From: Microbacteriaceae bacterium
GTDB taxonomy: Bacteria > Actinomycetota > Actinomycetes > Actinomycetales > Microbacteriaceae
Length of the DNA stretch: 64,000 bases
Direction of reading: 5' to 3'
Assembly: GCA_027491295.1 (NCBI GenBank)
Contig: JAIXWK010000003.1
Coordinates: forward strand, 310,001 to 374,000
Shown here: piece after piece, positions 37,296 to 45,600 of the stretch
Position numbering within the stretch: position 1 is the first letter of the stretch
How the letters are laid out: each line of letters begins with the position of its first letter
Program-made: the position numbers and the translations under genes
The notes under the pieces: generated by a model
Databases searched by the model: none
What the model was told of the DNA's origin: nothing
What the model saw: only the letters and a program-made list of their open reading frames with translations

Positions 37296-39143
37296 CTACT
37301 GGCCCTTACTTCCCGAGAGAACTAACTCCAGGACACTCAATCCGGTCGCGGAGACTTTGATGGGGATTCCCCAGTCCTGCTGGTGGATATGACACTGTGC
37401 ACCAAGCTCTGACTCATCGCAGGATGCGCCTTTGGCAGCAATATGCAAAACGCCTTCAGTAATTGCTGGATTCAGCACCACTGGTCTAGAAAGCTCAGTT
37501 GAATTCCCAGCACCCTCAAGAAGCAATTCCTTAGGGGTAGAACTGACGACCAGGAAGGTCGATGGTCCATAGCGATCGTCAAGCTTTTGCCCAGGAGGTG
37601 CACTGAAAGTGACATCGATGGTCAGATTCCCGGCTAAAACATCCAGGGCTGGTCTTGTGGTTCGCATCGCTGCACCTTGGACCAGTGCTCCAGGCTCGAT
37701 CGCCAACAGTGTGATTCGGTTGGCAGCGGTTTCCACGATTGCAAGCTTTGGCCCGGTTGCGGTTTCTACAAGCTCCAAATCGCTCGGCTCCGAGAGGTCG
37801 CGGGCAATTGTTGTGACTTGGTTTGTGGCGGGTGAATACTTTCTAATGGCACGGTTGTAGGTGTCTGCAATTAGCAGGTTGCCATCTGGGAGTTCTAAAA
37901 CGCCCAGTGGATGCTGAAGTAATGCCTGGCCCGCAGGGCCATCAACGTGACCAAAGTCAAATAGTCCCTTGCCAATCTGAGATGAGATCTTGCCACCTTC
38001 GGCCGCTCGAAGGGCAGAAGTCTCAGCGTCGATGATCCAAATCTTGCCGGGATTGATCTTAGACTGAACCAGAGCAGAGGGCTGGGCAAACCAAGCCTGC
38101 GCAAGATCTCCGTCAACTAGCCCTTCATTGGTTGTGCCAGCAAAGATGCCGAGAGTCTTATTTTGTAGATCGTATTTCCAGATCCTGTGCTCTCCAGCCA
38201 TCGCAATAAGCAAATAGCCATCAAGTAGTTCTATGTCCCAAGGGGTTGAAATGTTTACCTCTAAAGCTGGACCAGAGGTTGCATCAGCCTGCATCCACTG
38301 CTCACCGGTGCCTGCGATTGTGAAAACCGTCTTGGTTTCTAGGTTGATTGCTCGAATCAGATGATTGGCGGTATCGGCAACCAAAAGGTGCGCACCAACT
38401 TGGCTAGCAAGTTGAGAATCTAAAAACACTGCCCCGTATGGCTCAGCGAAGCTGGCAGATTCAAAGCTGCCATCGTCCGACCCTCGTAAGCCTTGACCAA
38501 TAGTGATTGTTGGTTTTGTCAGGTTCGCGGCGGTGAGGCCAACTAGGTTGTGAGCCCCGCTATTGCTGACCAGGAGCTCAGCTCCCCCAAGAAATTGCTG
38601 GTAATTCGCTGGAACCGCCACGATCTTTCCCGGTTGTTTCAAGGCAAGTGAACTTGGGGCTGGGGCCTTATAAATACCAGCACCGCGAGTCAATTCTCCG
38701 GTGGCTTCAAATTCCGGAACTAATTTGTCTAGCAGAGCCTCGATGGCGTGCGCGTGACCCTCACCAGAAAAGGTTGCGGTTATTTCGCCAGTTGGATCAA
38801 CCAGCACCAGGGTTGGCCAGGCTCGAACTCCGTAAGCCTGCCATGTCGTCATGTTTGGGTCATTTAGAACCGGGTGGTGGATCTCGTGCCTATCGATAGC
38901 CGCTGCGACAGATTCAGGAAGTTTCTCGTGCTCAAACTTCGGTGAGTGAACCCCGACAACCGTAAGCACGTCTTTGAATTTCTCTTCAATCGGTCGAAGC
39001 TCAGCGAGCACGTGATGACAGTTAACGCAGCAGAGTGTCCAAAAATCAAGCAGTAGAAAGCGACCTTTGAAATCAGTGATGCTGATTGCGCGGTTTTCGG
39101 TTCCAAACCAGGTGTCACCGATTAGCTCAGGAGCTCTAGTCAC
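37296..39143 (-). CDS. Thioredoxin-domain / NHL-repeat protein
   Basis: A 615-residue two-domain protein. The N-terminal thioredoxin-like domain (about 1-150) has the redox motif Cys39-Val-Asn-Cys42 in FWTLCCVNCHHVL. An NHL-repeat beta-propeller follows (about 180-500, with repeats such as LLVADTANHLIRAI and LLIADTYNRAIRKY), then a C-terminal beta domain containing a CDESELGAQCH pair of Cys. The architecture resembles NHLRC2. It has no signal peptide. GTG start overlaps the CoA-binding protein stop by 4 nt. It ends the sulfur operon, so a role in thiol redox linked to sulfur metabolism is plausible but unproven. Confidence 0.9.
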   Translation of the reverse strand: MTRAPELIGDTWFGTENRAISITDFKGRFLLLDFWTLCCVNCHHVLAELRPIEEKFKDVLTVVGVHSPKFEHEKLPESVAAAIDRHEIHHPVLNDPNMTTWQAYGVRAWPTLVLVDPTGEITATFSGEGHAHAIEALLDKLVPEFEATGELTRGAGIYKAPAPSSLALKQPGKIVAVPANYQQFLGGAELLVSNSGAHNLVGLTAANLTKPTITIGQGLRGSDDGSFESASFAEPYGAVFLDSQLASQVGAHLLVADTANHLIRAINLETKTVFTIAGTGEQWMQADATSGPALEVNISTPWDIELLDGYLLIAMAGEHRIWKYDLQNKTLGIFAGTTNEGLVDGDLAQAWFAQPSALVQSKINPGKIWIIDAETSALRAAEGGKISSQIGKGLFDFGHVDGPAGQALLQHPLGVLELPDGNLLIADTYNRAIRKYSPATNQVTTIARDLSEPSDLELVETATGPKLAIVETAANRITLLAIEPGALVQGAAMRTTRPALDVLAGNLTIDVTFSAPPGQKLDDRYGPSTFLVVSSTPKELLLEGAGNSTELSRPVVLNPAITEGVLHIAAKGASCDESELGAQCHIHQQDWGIPIKVSATGLSVLELVLSGSKGQ

Positions 39144-39616
39144 TTCAAAGATCTTCTAGAACTAATCACGCCGGTGTTGAAGCCCGCGAGGTGTAATCCG
39201 CCATGGAATCGAGCATGCTCAATCTTGAGGCAGCGATTCATAACTACGTTCAGTCCGGCAGCGGCACCGCGTGCACTTACCTCATCGTTGGAAACTCCCA
39301 GCTGAAGCCAAATGGTCTTTGCACCCACGGCTATTGCTTCGTCCAGAATGCCAGGGGTATCAGATGCTTTTCTGAAGACGTCAACGATGTCTGGCGTCTC
39401 TGGAAGGTCGGCCAGTGAGTTGTAGACCTTTTCGTCAAACAAGGAGTCAATCATTGGGTTGACGTAGTAGACCTTGTAGTACTCGCCGCCTTTTAGGTAG
39501 CTGGCCACGAAATAGCTCGCCCTTGAACGGTTGGAGGAAACTCCAACCATTGCGACCACCTTGGAGGTTTGCAGAATCTCTAGACGCTGTTTGGCAGTTG
39601 GTTCTTGGTAGCTCAT
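39140..39616 (-). CDS. CoA-binding (Rossmann) domain protein, YccU-like
   Basis: A 158-residue single-domain protein. The Rossmann motif AMVGVSSNRSRASYFVASYL is at about residues 22-41, and the segments VYYVNP and IWLQLGV match the YccU/CoA_binding_2 family. It may bind CoA or an acyl-CoA. In many bacteria such genes are beside O-acetylhomoserine sulfhydrylase, as here. Its ATG overlaps the metY stop by 4 nt and its stop overlaps the NHL/thioredoxin gene start by 4 nt, so three proteins are translationally coupled. Function unknown. Confidence 0.9.
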   Translation of the reverse strand: MSYQEPTAKQRLEILQTSKVVAMVGVSSNRSRASYFVASYLKGGEYYKVYYVNPMIDSLFDEKVYNSLADLPETPDIVDVFRKASDTPGILDEAIAVGAKTIWLQLGVSNDEVSARGAAAGLNVVMNRCLKIEHARFHGGLHLAGFNTGVISSRRSLK

Positions 39617-40908
39617 CGAGACCTCCCAGTAGCGGCCTCAAGCGCCTGGTCTAGATCCCAAAGAATGTCTTCGATATCTTCGATTCCTACGCTGATGCGA
39701 ATCAGATCCTCCGGCACTCCAGCCGCTGCCAGCTGGTCAGGTCCCAACTGGCGATACAGGGTTGAGGCTGGGTGAATGATCAGGCTCTTAGCGTCGCCGA
39801 TGTTGGCTAGATGGCTGATCAATTGAACGTTATTGATTAGCTTCTCGCTTGCCTTGCGGCCACCTTCGACTCCGAAGGAGAACACCGCGCCAGGACCTTC
39901 GGGTGCATACTTTTTGGCTAGCTTGTGATCCGGGTGAGACTTGAGGCCCGAGTAAGAAATCCAACTTACGCGCTTATCGGAATCCAGCCACTCGGCAACC
40001 GCCTTGGCGTTTGAGACGTGGTCCTTCATTCGCTGCGGCAGAGTCTCGATTCCCTGAAGCAGCTGGAATGCCGCCATTGGAGATAGTGACGGGCCGATAT
40101 CGCGAAGCTGCTCACTGCGCAGTTTGGTCAGGAATCCAAATTCTCCGAAGTTGCCCCACCATTCCAAATCGCCATAGGCAGCTACCGGCTCGGTCATGAA
40201 TGGGAACTTGCCGTTGTCCCATTGGAAGGTTCCGGCATCAACCACTACGCCGCCGAGGGTTGTTCCATGGCCACCCAAGAACTTGGTTGCAGAGTGAATC
40301 ACAATGTCCGCACCGTGTTCAATTGGTCTTACCAAATATGGGGACGCTGTAGTGGAGTCAACGACCAGTGGGATTCCATTGCGGTGAGCAACTTCTGCCA
40401 GGCCTTCAATATCAGCAATCGCTGTTGAAGGGTTTGCGATTGACTCGGTGAAAATCAGTTTGGTGTTTGGCTTGATTGCGGCTTCAAAATCCTTTGGATT
40501 TGAGGAATCGACAAAGGTGCTTTCAATTCCAAAGCGCTTCAAGGTAACCGTTATCTGTGTCACGGTTCCGCCGTAAAGGCGAGAGGAGCTAACAATGTGA
40601 TCGCCAGCACCGCAAAGGGCTGCGAAGGTTATGAATTCAGCAGACTGCCCGCTTGCGGTCGCGACCGCACCGATGCCTCCTTCAAGGCTTGCAACTCTCT
40701 CTTCAAAGGCTGCAACGGTTGGGTTTCCGATTCGAGAGTAAATGTTGCCGTACTTCTCCAATGCAAAAAGATTGGCGGCATCCTTGGTGTCCTCAAACAC
40801 AAAAGAGGTGGTCTGGTAAATCGGAACGGCTCTGGCTCCGTATACCGGATCTGGCACGCTACCGGCGTGGAGCGCCCTTGTCTTGAACCCGAACTTCTTT
40901 TCTGACAT
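39613..40908 (-). CDS. metY: O-acetylhomoserine sulfhydrylase (O-acetylhomoserine aminocarboxypropyltransferase)
   Basis: A 431-residue Cys/Met-metabolism PLP enzyme. The PLP lysine is Lys209 in SATKFLGGHG. The N-terminal FKTRALHAGSVPDPVYGARAVPIYQ-type motif (segments) and NPTVAAFEERVASLEGG match the long MetY group (about 430 aa). It makes homocysteine from O-acetylhomoserine and sulfide, bypassing cystathionine. It lies 26 nt downstream of ssuC, joining sulfur uptake to methionine synthesis. The Met-rich leader ahead of ssuB would control it. Confidence 0.96.
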   Translation of the reverse strand: MSEKKFGFKTRALHAGSVPDPVYGARAVPIYQTTSFVFEDTKDAANLFALEKYGNIYSRIGNPTVAAFEERVASLEGGIGAVATASGQSAEFITFAALCGAGDHIVSSSRLYGGTVTQITVTLKRFGIESTFVDSSNPKDFEAAIKPNTKLIFTESIANPSTAIADIEGLAEVAHRNGIPLVVDSTTASPYLVRPIEHGADIVIHSATKFLGGHGTTLGGVVVDAGTFQWDNGKFPFMTEPVAAYGDLEWWGNFGEFGFLTKLRSEQLRDIGPSLSPMAAFQLLQGIETLPQRMKDHVSNAKAVAEWLDSDKRVSWISYSGLKSHPDHKLAKKYAPEGPGAVFSFGVEGGRKASEKLINNVQLISHLANIGDAKSLIIHPASTLYRQLGPDQLAAAGVPEDLIRISVGIEDIEDILWDLDQALEAATGRSR

Positions 40909-40934
40909 GGTCTTCTCCTAGGTGTCTTCTGATT

Positions 40935-41741
40935 CTAAATCCAACGCAGTGCGCGTTTTTCAACTGTTGCGATAACGACATCGCTGAGCTTTCCCAAAAG
41001 GGCAAGCAAGATAATCGCCATAAACAAGATGTCGGTTCGGGCAGTGTTCTGACTATCCAGTAGCAAGAACCCAAGGCCCATAGAGCTTGCTATCAGCTCT
41101 GCGGCAACTAGGAATAACCACGCTTGGGCAAGTCCCAAGCGAAGACCCGAGAAGATAACCGGTGATGCCGCAGGAAGCAGCACCTTGGTGATCAGCTTCA
41201 CTCCCTTTAGCCCGTAAGTTCTTCCAACCTCAATAAGGTTGCGATCTACCGCGGCCAGTCCTGCGGCAACGGTGGTGAAAACTGGAAAGAAGGCGCCAAT
41301 GGCAACCAGGGTGATTTTGGGCTCTTCGTAGATGCCCATCCAAATAAGTAGTAGTGGAACCCATGCCAAAGATGGCACAGCTCGGACCGCTCCGATAGTT
41401 GGCAACAGCAGTTGACTAACAGTCTTGGATAAACCGACGGCGGAACCCAGTGCGATGCCCAAAACTGCACCGATAGCAAAGCCGGAAAATACGCGCTGGA
41501 TGCTTATCGACAGGTGCTGCCAGAGGGTTCCTCTCTCCACCAGCCCTTGAGCCGCCTGTAAAACTTCTATCGGTGGCGGCAATTGACTGGCAGAGAAAGA
41601 CCCGTTGGTGCTGAGGATCTGCCAAATGACAAGAATCAGAGCCGGCAGCAAAGCACCAATTGCGAGCCTGACCAAATTCTTGCGAACTTTGGCTTGCCGC
41701 TGTTGCTTGGTGTTTTGCTGCTCGACTCTGAATTCTGACAT
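40935..41741 (-). CDS. ssuC: ABC-transporter permease, SsuC-like
   Basis: A 268-residue BPD-type permease with about six helices. The coupling loop has TYGLKGVKLITKVLLPAASP and the C-terminal segment GLGFLLLDSQNTARTDILFM is typical of SsuC/TauC. It starts 3 nt after the ssuA stop. With SsuA and SsuB it should import an organosulfur compound such as an alkanesulfonate. The desulfonating monooxygenase SsuD is not in the window, so the substrate is not certain. Confidence 0.92.
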   Translation of the reverse strand: MSEFRVEQQNTKQQRQAKVRKNLVRLAIGALLPALILVIWQILSTNGSFSASQLPPPIEVLQAAQGLVERGTLWQHLSISIQRVFSGFAIGAVLGIALGSAVGLSKTVSQLLLPTIGAVRAVPSLAWVPLLLIWMGIYEEPKITLVAIGAFFPVFTTVAAGLAAVDRNLIEVGRTYGLKGVKLITKVLLPAASPVIFSGLRLGLAQAWLFLVAAELIASSMGLGFLLLDSQNTARTDILFMAIILLALLGKLSDVVIATVEKRALRWI

Positions 41742-41744
41742 GGG

Positions 41745-42764
41745 TTAGTTGCCCAACTTCTTGGCAATCGAGTCGTCCAAGATCGTTGCAAGTGCCTCAT
41801 CTGCCGCTGCTTGCGACTTGATTGCACCTTCAGCCACTAGAACCTTTGAGATGGTTGTCCAAACTGCCAACTGGGTAGCACCAGGCACGATCGAGACATC
41901 GATGTTGGTTCGCTCTAGAAGTACTGTGCTAGCAACGTCCTCATCTAGCTGTGCGTCTCTGGCAAGGATTGCCACAGCTGCATCTGGGTTAGCAAGAATC
42001 CACTGACGAGCCTTTTCGTACTGCTTGAGGACAACCTCAACAAGCTCTGGCTTCTCGGCTAGGAACTTGTCTGTCGCACTCAAAACACCCCAGGAGACAA
42101 ATGCAGGGTTGTTGTAAATAATCTTGCTTCCAGCAGATTTCTCGCTGGTAGCGGTTAGTGGGTCAAGACCTGCCCAAGCATCAACATCGCCTGACTCCAG
42201 CGCCTTTTGTCCATCGGCGTGAATTAGGTTCACGATCTCAACGTCCGCTGCAGAAAGTCCGACCTCGTTTAGAGCCTGCAAAAGGTGGAAGTAAGGGTCA
42301 GTTCCGGACGCCGCTGCAATCTTCTTGCCCTTGAGCTCTAGAACAGAGGTGATGTCGCTGTCCTTGCCGACAACGATTGACGCCCAGTTCGGCTGCGAGA
42401 AAACGCCAACGGTAGTTAGCGCTACTCCATTTGCACGAGCAGAAAGTGCAGCCGCTCCAGCTGAGGATCCAATGTTGATTGCCTCAGCGTTTAGGTTTTC
42501 GATTGCCTTGCTAGATCCTGCAGAAAGAACCCACTCGACGGTGTAGCCATCGGCAGCGAGTTCCTCTTCCAACCAGCCCTGATCCTTAACAACAAGGCTT
42601 AGCGGATTCCAATAGGCGTAATCCAGCACTAGAACCTTGGAGTCGGTTGCGGCTGATTCGGTTGGTGCTGATTCGCCTGCTGCGCAACCAGCTAGCGCGA
42701 GAAGCGCGATAGATGCTGCGGCAACAGATTTAACCAGTCGGTTTAGTTTCTTTGAGGATGACAT
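41745..42764 (-). CDS. ssuA: Substrate-binding lipoprotein, SsuA-like
   Basis: A 339-residue exported lipoprotein. Signal sequence with SSSKKLNR basic region, hydrophobic core, and lipobox LAGC with Cys27. The mature part starts LVLDYAYWNPLSLVVKDQGWLEE and contains the INIGSSAGAAAL and SQPNWASIVV segments found in aliphatic-sulfonate binding proteins. It delivers the ligand to SsuC. Starts 23 nt after ssuB. Its sequence differs clearly from the NMT1-type protein at 25.5 kb, so the two importers probably have different ligands. Confidence 0.92.
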   Translation of the reverse strand: MSSSKKLNRLVKSVAAASIALLALAGCAAGESAPTESAATDSKVLVLDYAYWNPLSLVVKDQGWLEEELAADGYTVEWVLSAGSSKAIENLNAEAINIGSSAGAAALSARANGVALTTVGVFSQPNWASIVVGKDSDITSVLELKGKKIAAASGTDPYFHLLQALNEVGLSAADVEIVNLIHADGQKALESGDVDAWAGLDPLTATSEKSAGSKIIYNNPAFVSWGVLSATDKFLAEKPELVEVVLKQYEKARQWILANPDAAVAILARDAQLDEDVASTVLLERTNIDVSIVPGATQLAVWTTISKVLVAEGAIKSQAAADEALATILDDSIAKKLGN

Positions 42765-42787
42765 TTTGTTTTGTTCTCTTTCTTGAT

Positions 42788-43567
42788 TTACGGATGTATT
42801 CCGAACTTGGACAACAGTTCAGTTCTAAGTGGTGCGAGTCCTGGGTGAGAGCGGTCTCTCGGTCTTGGGTGATTGACTTTCACAATTTCATCGATGCCCC
42901 GGCCTCGCTCAGCCAAAACCACAATTCGGTCGGCCAAGTGAAGTGCTTCATCGATATCGTGAGTCACCAAAACCACTGTTGCTCCGGTCGCGCCAGCGAC
43001 CTCGAGCAATAGATCTTGCATCAACAGTCTGGTTAGAGCATCAAGCGCCGCGAAAGGCTCGTCCAGCAACAAAACTCCCGGGTGACCAGCAAGCCCTCTT
43101 GCAAGGGCAGTTCGCTGAGCCATTCCACCGGAGACTTGTCTCGGGATGTGCTTTTCAAATCCGGCTAATCCAACGCTGGCCAAAAGTTCGTGAATTTCGC
43201 GCTCACTTCTTTTACCTCTAGCTCCAATTGCGACATTGTCCTTCAAGCTAAGCCAAGGCAAAAGCCGTGGCTCCTGAAAAACAAAACCGCAACGTGGGTC
43301 AACACCCGATACCTGCTGTCCGTCAACTTCTACCTGCCCTTCGCTTGGGCTATCAAGCCCTGCGATTAGGCGAAGAAGAGTTGACTTACCGCAGCCGGAA
43401 GGTCCAAGAAGAACCAGCACCTCGCCGGCATGGATGTTTAGGTTGATGTCTCTTAGGACATCAACTCTTTTGACACCTTTACCGAAGTGCTTATTGACCT
43501 CAGTGATAGTCACAGAGGCAGGAGACACTTTCGGAGCGTCCGGTTGGATTGATTCAGCTATAGCCAA
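42788..43567 (-). CDS. ssuB: ABC-transporter ATPase, SsuB-like
   Basis: A 259-residue ATPase. Walker A is GPSGCGKST, the signature VSGGMAQRT, and Walker [13 protein letters not shown]; the switch His is in LVTHDIDEA. First gene of the sulfur operon. Start is TTG at 43567 with AAGGTG 7 nt upstream; no other start is available near the leader. The first 20 residues are unconserved. A leader with a Met-rich short ORF lies between its likely promoter and its ribosome-binding site, so expression probably responds to methionine. Confidence 0.93.
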   Translation of the reverse strand: MAIAESIQPDAPKVSPASVTITEVNKHFGKGVKRVDVLRDINLNIHAGEVLVLLGPSGCGKSTLLRLIAGLDSPSEGQVEVDGQQVSGVDPRCGFVFQEPRLLPWLSLKDNVAIGARGKRSEREIHELLASVGLAGFEKHIPRQVSGGMAQRTALARGLAGHPGVLLLDEPFAALDALTRLLMQDLLLEVAGATGATVVLVTHDIDEALHLADRIVVLAERGRGIDEIVKVNHPRPRDRSHPGLAPLRTELLSKFGIHP

Positions 43568-43608
43568 TTAGGTTCACCTTTTGATGGCGATTGAGTCGAT
43601 GGGATTTT

Positions 43609-43662
43609 GCGAGGCTTCACCCTCGCGGCTTAGTTCACCGTTAGAAACGTTAGAAGCTAAGC
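43609..43662 (-). promoter_or_regulatory. Candidate attenuator hairpins between the Met-rich ORF and ssuB
   Basis: On the minus-strand RNA a first stem GCTTAG/CTAAGC (43662-43657, 43633-43628) begins 3 nt after the leader ORF stop. A second stem GCGAGG-GUGAAG-CCUCGC (43626-43609) follows at once. A third possible hairpin, GAGC-GAAT-GCTC, lies in the last four leader codons. No U-run follows stem 2, so a classical terminator is not evident, and the exact switch is unresolved. Confidence 0.5.
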
Positions 43663-43664
43663 GT

Positions 43665-43742
43665 TTAGAGCATTCGCTCCATGGTCATCATTGACATACC
43701 CATAGCAAAGCCAGCGGAGTGCGAGAATCGCATTGCTGGCAT
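43665..43742 (-). CDS. Met-rich 25-residue leader peptide of the ssu-metY operon
   Basis: The ORF runs from ATG at 43742 to TAA at 43667-43665. It has a near-perfect Shine-Dalgarno, AAGGAG at 43755-43750, 7 nt from the ATG. Met occurs at residues 1, 4, 14, 16, 18, 19, 21 and 24, i.e. 8 of 25, with six in the last twelve. It lies about 100 nt ahead of ssuB in the leader of a sulfur-uptake and homocysteine-synthesis operon. Met clustering near the end of a short ORF followed by hairpins is the pattern of an attenuation peptide that senses Met-tRNA. That function is inferred; the ORF, ribosome-binding site and Met content are directly visible. Confidence 0.75.
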   Translation of the reverse strand: MPAMRFSHSAGFAMGMSMMTMERML

Positions 43743-43776
43743 TTCTAATCTCCTTGAGATCAAAGGTTCATCCAAG

Positions 43777-43805
43777 ACAATAGTGGAAAATTTTGCGAGC
43801 TGCAA
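43777..43805 (-). promoter_or_regulatory. Candidate promoter of the ssu-metY operon
   Basis: TTGCAG (43805-43800) and TATTGT (43782-43777) are separated by 17 nt on the minus strand, acceptable sigma-70-type -35 and -10 elements. Transcription would start near 43770, leaving about 28 nt before the Met-rich leader ATG. Weak consensus. Confidence 0.4.
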
Positions 43806-43815
43806 ACGGCTTGCA
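43792..43815. promoter_or_regulatory. Two overlapping palindromes at the ssu-metY promoter
   Basis: TTTGC-GAGCT-GCAAA (43792-43806) and TGCAA-ACGGC-TTGCA (43801-43815) overlap and cover the candidate -35 element. Both have 5-bp arms and 5-bp spacers, so they may bind the same dimeric repressor at adjacent sites. The factor is unknown. Confidence 0.45.
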
Positions 43816-43864
43816 CCAGTGTTACGTATTTAGTCAAACTGAATTTCCTATAAACCTTTTTGAT

Positions 43865-44674
43865 TTACTTTTCGTTCTCTGTTCTGGAAAGCCGCTGTGA
43901 AACGTAGACGGGAATCAGAGACAAAAGAATCACTACCGTGGCAACTACGTTCACAACCGATGCCTGATTAGGTCTTGCCATCTCCTTTAGTATCCAAAGC
44001 GGCAAGGTGTCGACCCCCGGTGGTGCGGTGAAAATGGTCACCACAACCTCATCAAAACTAAGCGCAAATGCCAACAGAGCGCCAGCGGCGAAAGCGGTTC
44101 TAAACTGCGGGAAGGTCACTAGGCGGAAGGTTCCCCAGAGACCCTCACCCAGGTCCATAGAGGCTTCTTGGAGGGATGGATTCATTCGCTTCAGGCGCGC
44201 AAACACGTTATTGAAAACCATCACAATACAAAAAGTTGCGTGAGCGACGATCATTCCAAAATACCCAAGCTGGATGCCTGCTGGGGTGAGGAAGTTTGAG
44301 TAGGTATTGCTAAAGGCAACGCCGGTAACAACACCGGGGAGGGCAATTGGCAATACCACTAAGAGATTTACCGTCCCCTTGCCAAAAAACTCATACTTGC
44401 TCAGCGCGAATGCGACCAGAGAGCCAAGCACCATGGCGATTAGCATCGCCCCGAAAGCGACAATCGCCGAGTTCAATAACGCCGCCCGGATCTCTTCTGA
44501 TTCATAGGCGACGACCCACCATTTGAGTGAGAACTCCTGAATCGGCCATGCCGAAATTTGACGTTCATTGAATGCGTTCAAGATCAAAACCAATAGCGGT
44601 GCATACATGAAAATCAGCACTATTGAAACTATTGCCATGAGCGACCAGCGTGAACCTCTGGAGAATCTAAGCAT
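43865..44674 (-). CDS. potC: Spermidine/putrescine ABC-transporter permease PotC-like
   Basis: A 269-residue BPD permease with six helices. The N-terminal segment IFMYAPLLVLILNAFNE and the loop EASMDLGEGLWGTFRLVTFP are typical of PotC. The later LSFDEVVVTIFTAPPGV stretch is a PotC hallmark. The ATG at 44674, 4 nt after the potB stop with GAGAGG upstream, is preferred over an in-frame ATG at 44713 inside potB. It is the last gene of the potABDC-like set (order potA, potD, potB, potC). Confidence 0.94.
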   Translation of the reverse strand: MLRFSRGSRWSLMAIVSIVLIFMYAPLLVLILNAFNERQISAWPIQEFSLKWWVVAYESEEIRAALLNSAIVAFGAMLIAMVLGSLVAFALSKYEFFGKGTVNLLVVLPIALPGVVTGVAFSNTYSNFLTPAGIQLGYFGMIVAHATFCIVMVFNNVFARLKRMNPSLQEASMDLGEGLWGTFRLVTFPQFRTAFAAGALLAFALSFDEVVVTIFTAPPGVDTLPLWILKEMARPNQASVVNVVATVVILLSLIPVYVSQRLSRTENEK

Positions 44675-44678
44675 CTTG

Positions 44679-45557
44679 CTACATCCTCTCCAGCGAGCCG
44701 GTTCGCCTTGCAATCACAAGGTACATAACGACAAATGCAATCGGGACCATCGAGAAGGCGGCCGCCACCGGCGGGTTCAAGTTGATATTCGAGGCGATGA
44801 TGGAGCCAATCATCTGCGTGGATCCGCCGACGAACTTGGCTGCCAGGTAATCACCCAAGCTAAGCGAGAAGGTGAATACGCTGCCGGCAATGATTGCGGG
44901 CGTGATCAAAGGTAAAACCATGCGGAAGACCGTGGGCCAGCCCTTGGCCCCAAGGTCCGCTGATGCGTCAAAGAGATTGTGCGGCAGCTGCCTGATCGCG
45001 GTGAAAACAGGTAGCGCCATGTAGGGAAACCATAGGTAAGCCAGTGTCAGCACGGTCACCGGTATTCCAAAGCCTGGTCCAGTTATGCCAAACGGCTCCA
45101 TCAGCCAGTTGAACAAACCTTGCTCGGTGAAAGTCAGTCGCATGGCCAAAAGTTTCACCAAATAGCCAGCCCAGAGCGGGAGTGTGATTGCAACCGCCAA
45201 TAGGTTTCTAACCCAGGGTCTTGCAATCTTGGCCATAAAGATTCCAAGTGGAATAGCGAACAAAATGCAAACCAACGTCACCGCTAGCGCAATTGCCAGC
45301 GTCCTAATAGCAGTCGAAAAATATGCGGGGACGGTGAAAATGTTTATGAAGTTATCCAGGGTGAAACCCGGAATCACCTTCGAGGTGAATGGGTCGATGA
45401 ACCACAGTGCTGTAACCAGCAGAAGAGCCAGCGAGATTATGTAAACGCCGATAAGCCAGGTCATTGGCAGGGCTAAAAGTGCGATCAGCCTGACGTTTGG
45501 TCTTTTGTGCAGGTAGGTGGAAACAGGGCGCTGCGGGGCCTTTTGAATTGCGCTCAA
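44679..45557 (-). CDS. potB: Spermidine/putrescine ABC-transporter permease PotB-like
   Basis: A 292-residue BPD permease with six helices. The coupling loop reads LFDASADLGAKGWPTVFRMVLPL (segments), and the preceding LPVFTAIRQLP is family-typical. It pairs with PotC as a heterodimeric channel. Start TTG at 45557 with AGGTGAG upstream. It begins 83 nt after potD, a gap whose pyrimidine/GC-rich inverted stretch GCCGGGTGGGG-AATA-CCCCCACCCGGC is a strong hairpin (see separate entry). Confidence 0.93.
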   Translation of the reverse strand: MSAIQKAPQRPVSTYLHKRPNVRLIALLALPMTWLIGVYIISLALLLVTALWFIDPFTSKVIPGFTLDNFINIFTVPAYFSTAIRTLAIALAVTLVCILFAIPLGIFMAKIARPWVRNLLAVAITLPLWAGYLVKLLAMRLTFTEQGLFNWLMEPFGITGPGFGIPVTVLTLAYLWFPYMALPVFTAIRQLPHNLFDASADLGAKGWPTVFRMVLPLITPAIIAGSVFTFSLSLGDYLAAKFVGGSTQMIGSIIASNINLNPPVAAAFSMVPIAFVVMYLVIARRTGSLERM

Positions 45558-45600
45558 TTTCTCACCTCTTAATTCAGTTCTTGTCTAGAAGATTGGTTTT

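Noticed and set aside
40935-43567. Reading the ssu-type importer as a methionine importer because of the Met-rich leader
   Set aside because: The subunits match the SsuA/B/C families, not MetNIQ; the leader is better explained by regulation of sulfur input to methionine synthesis.
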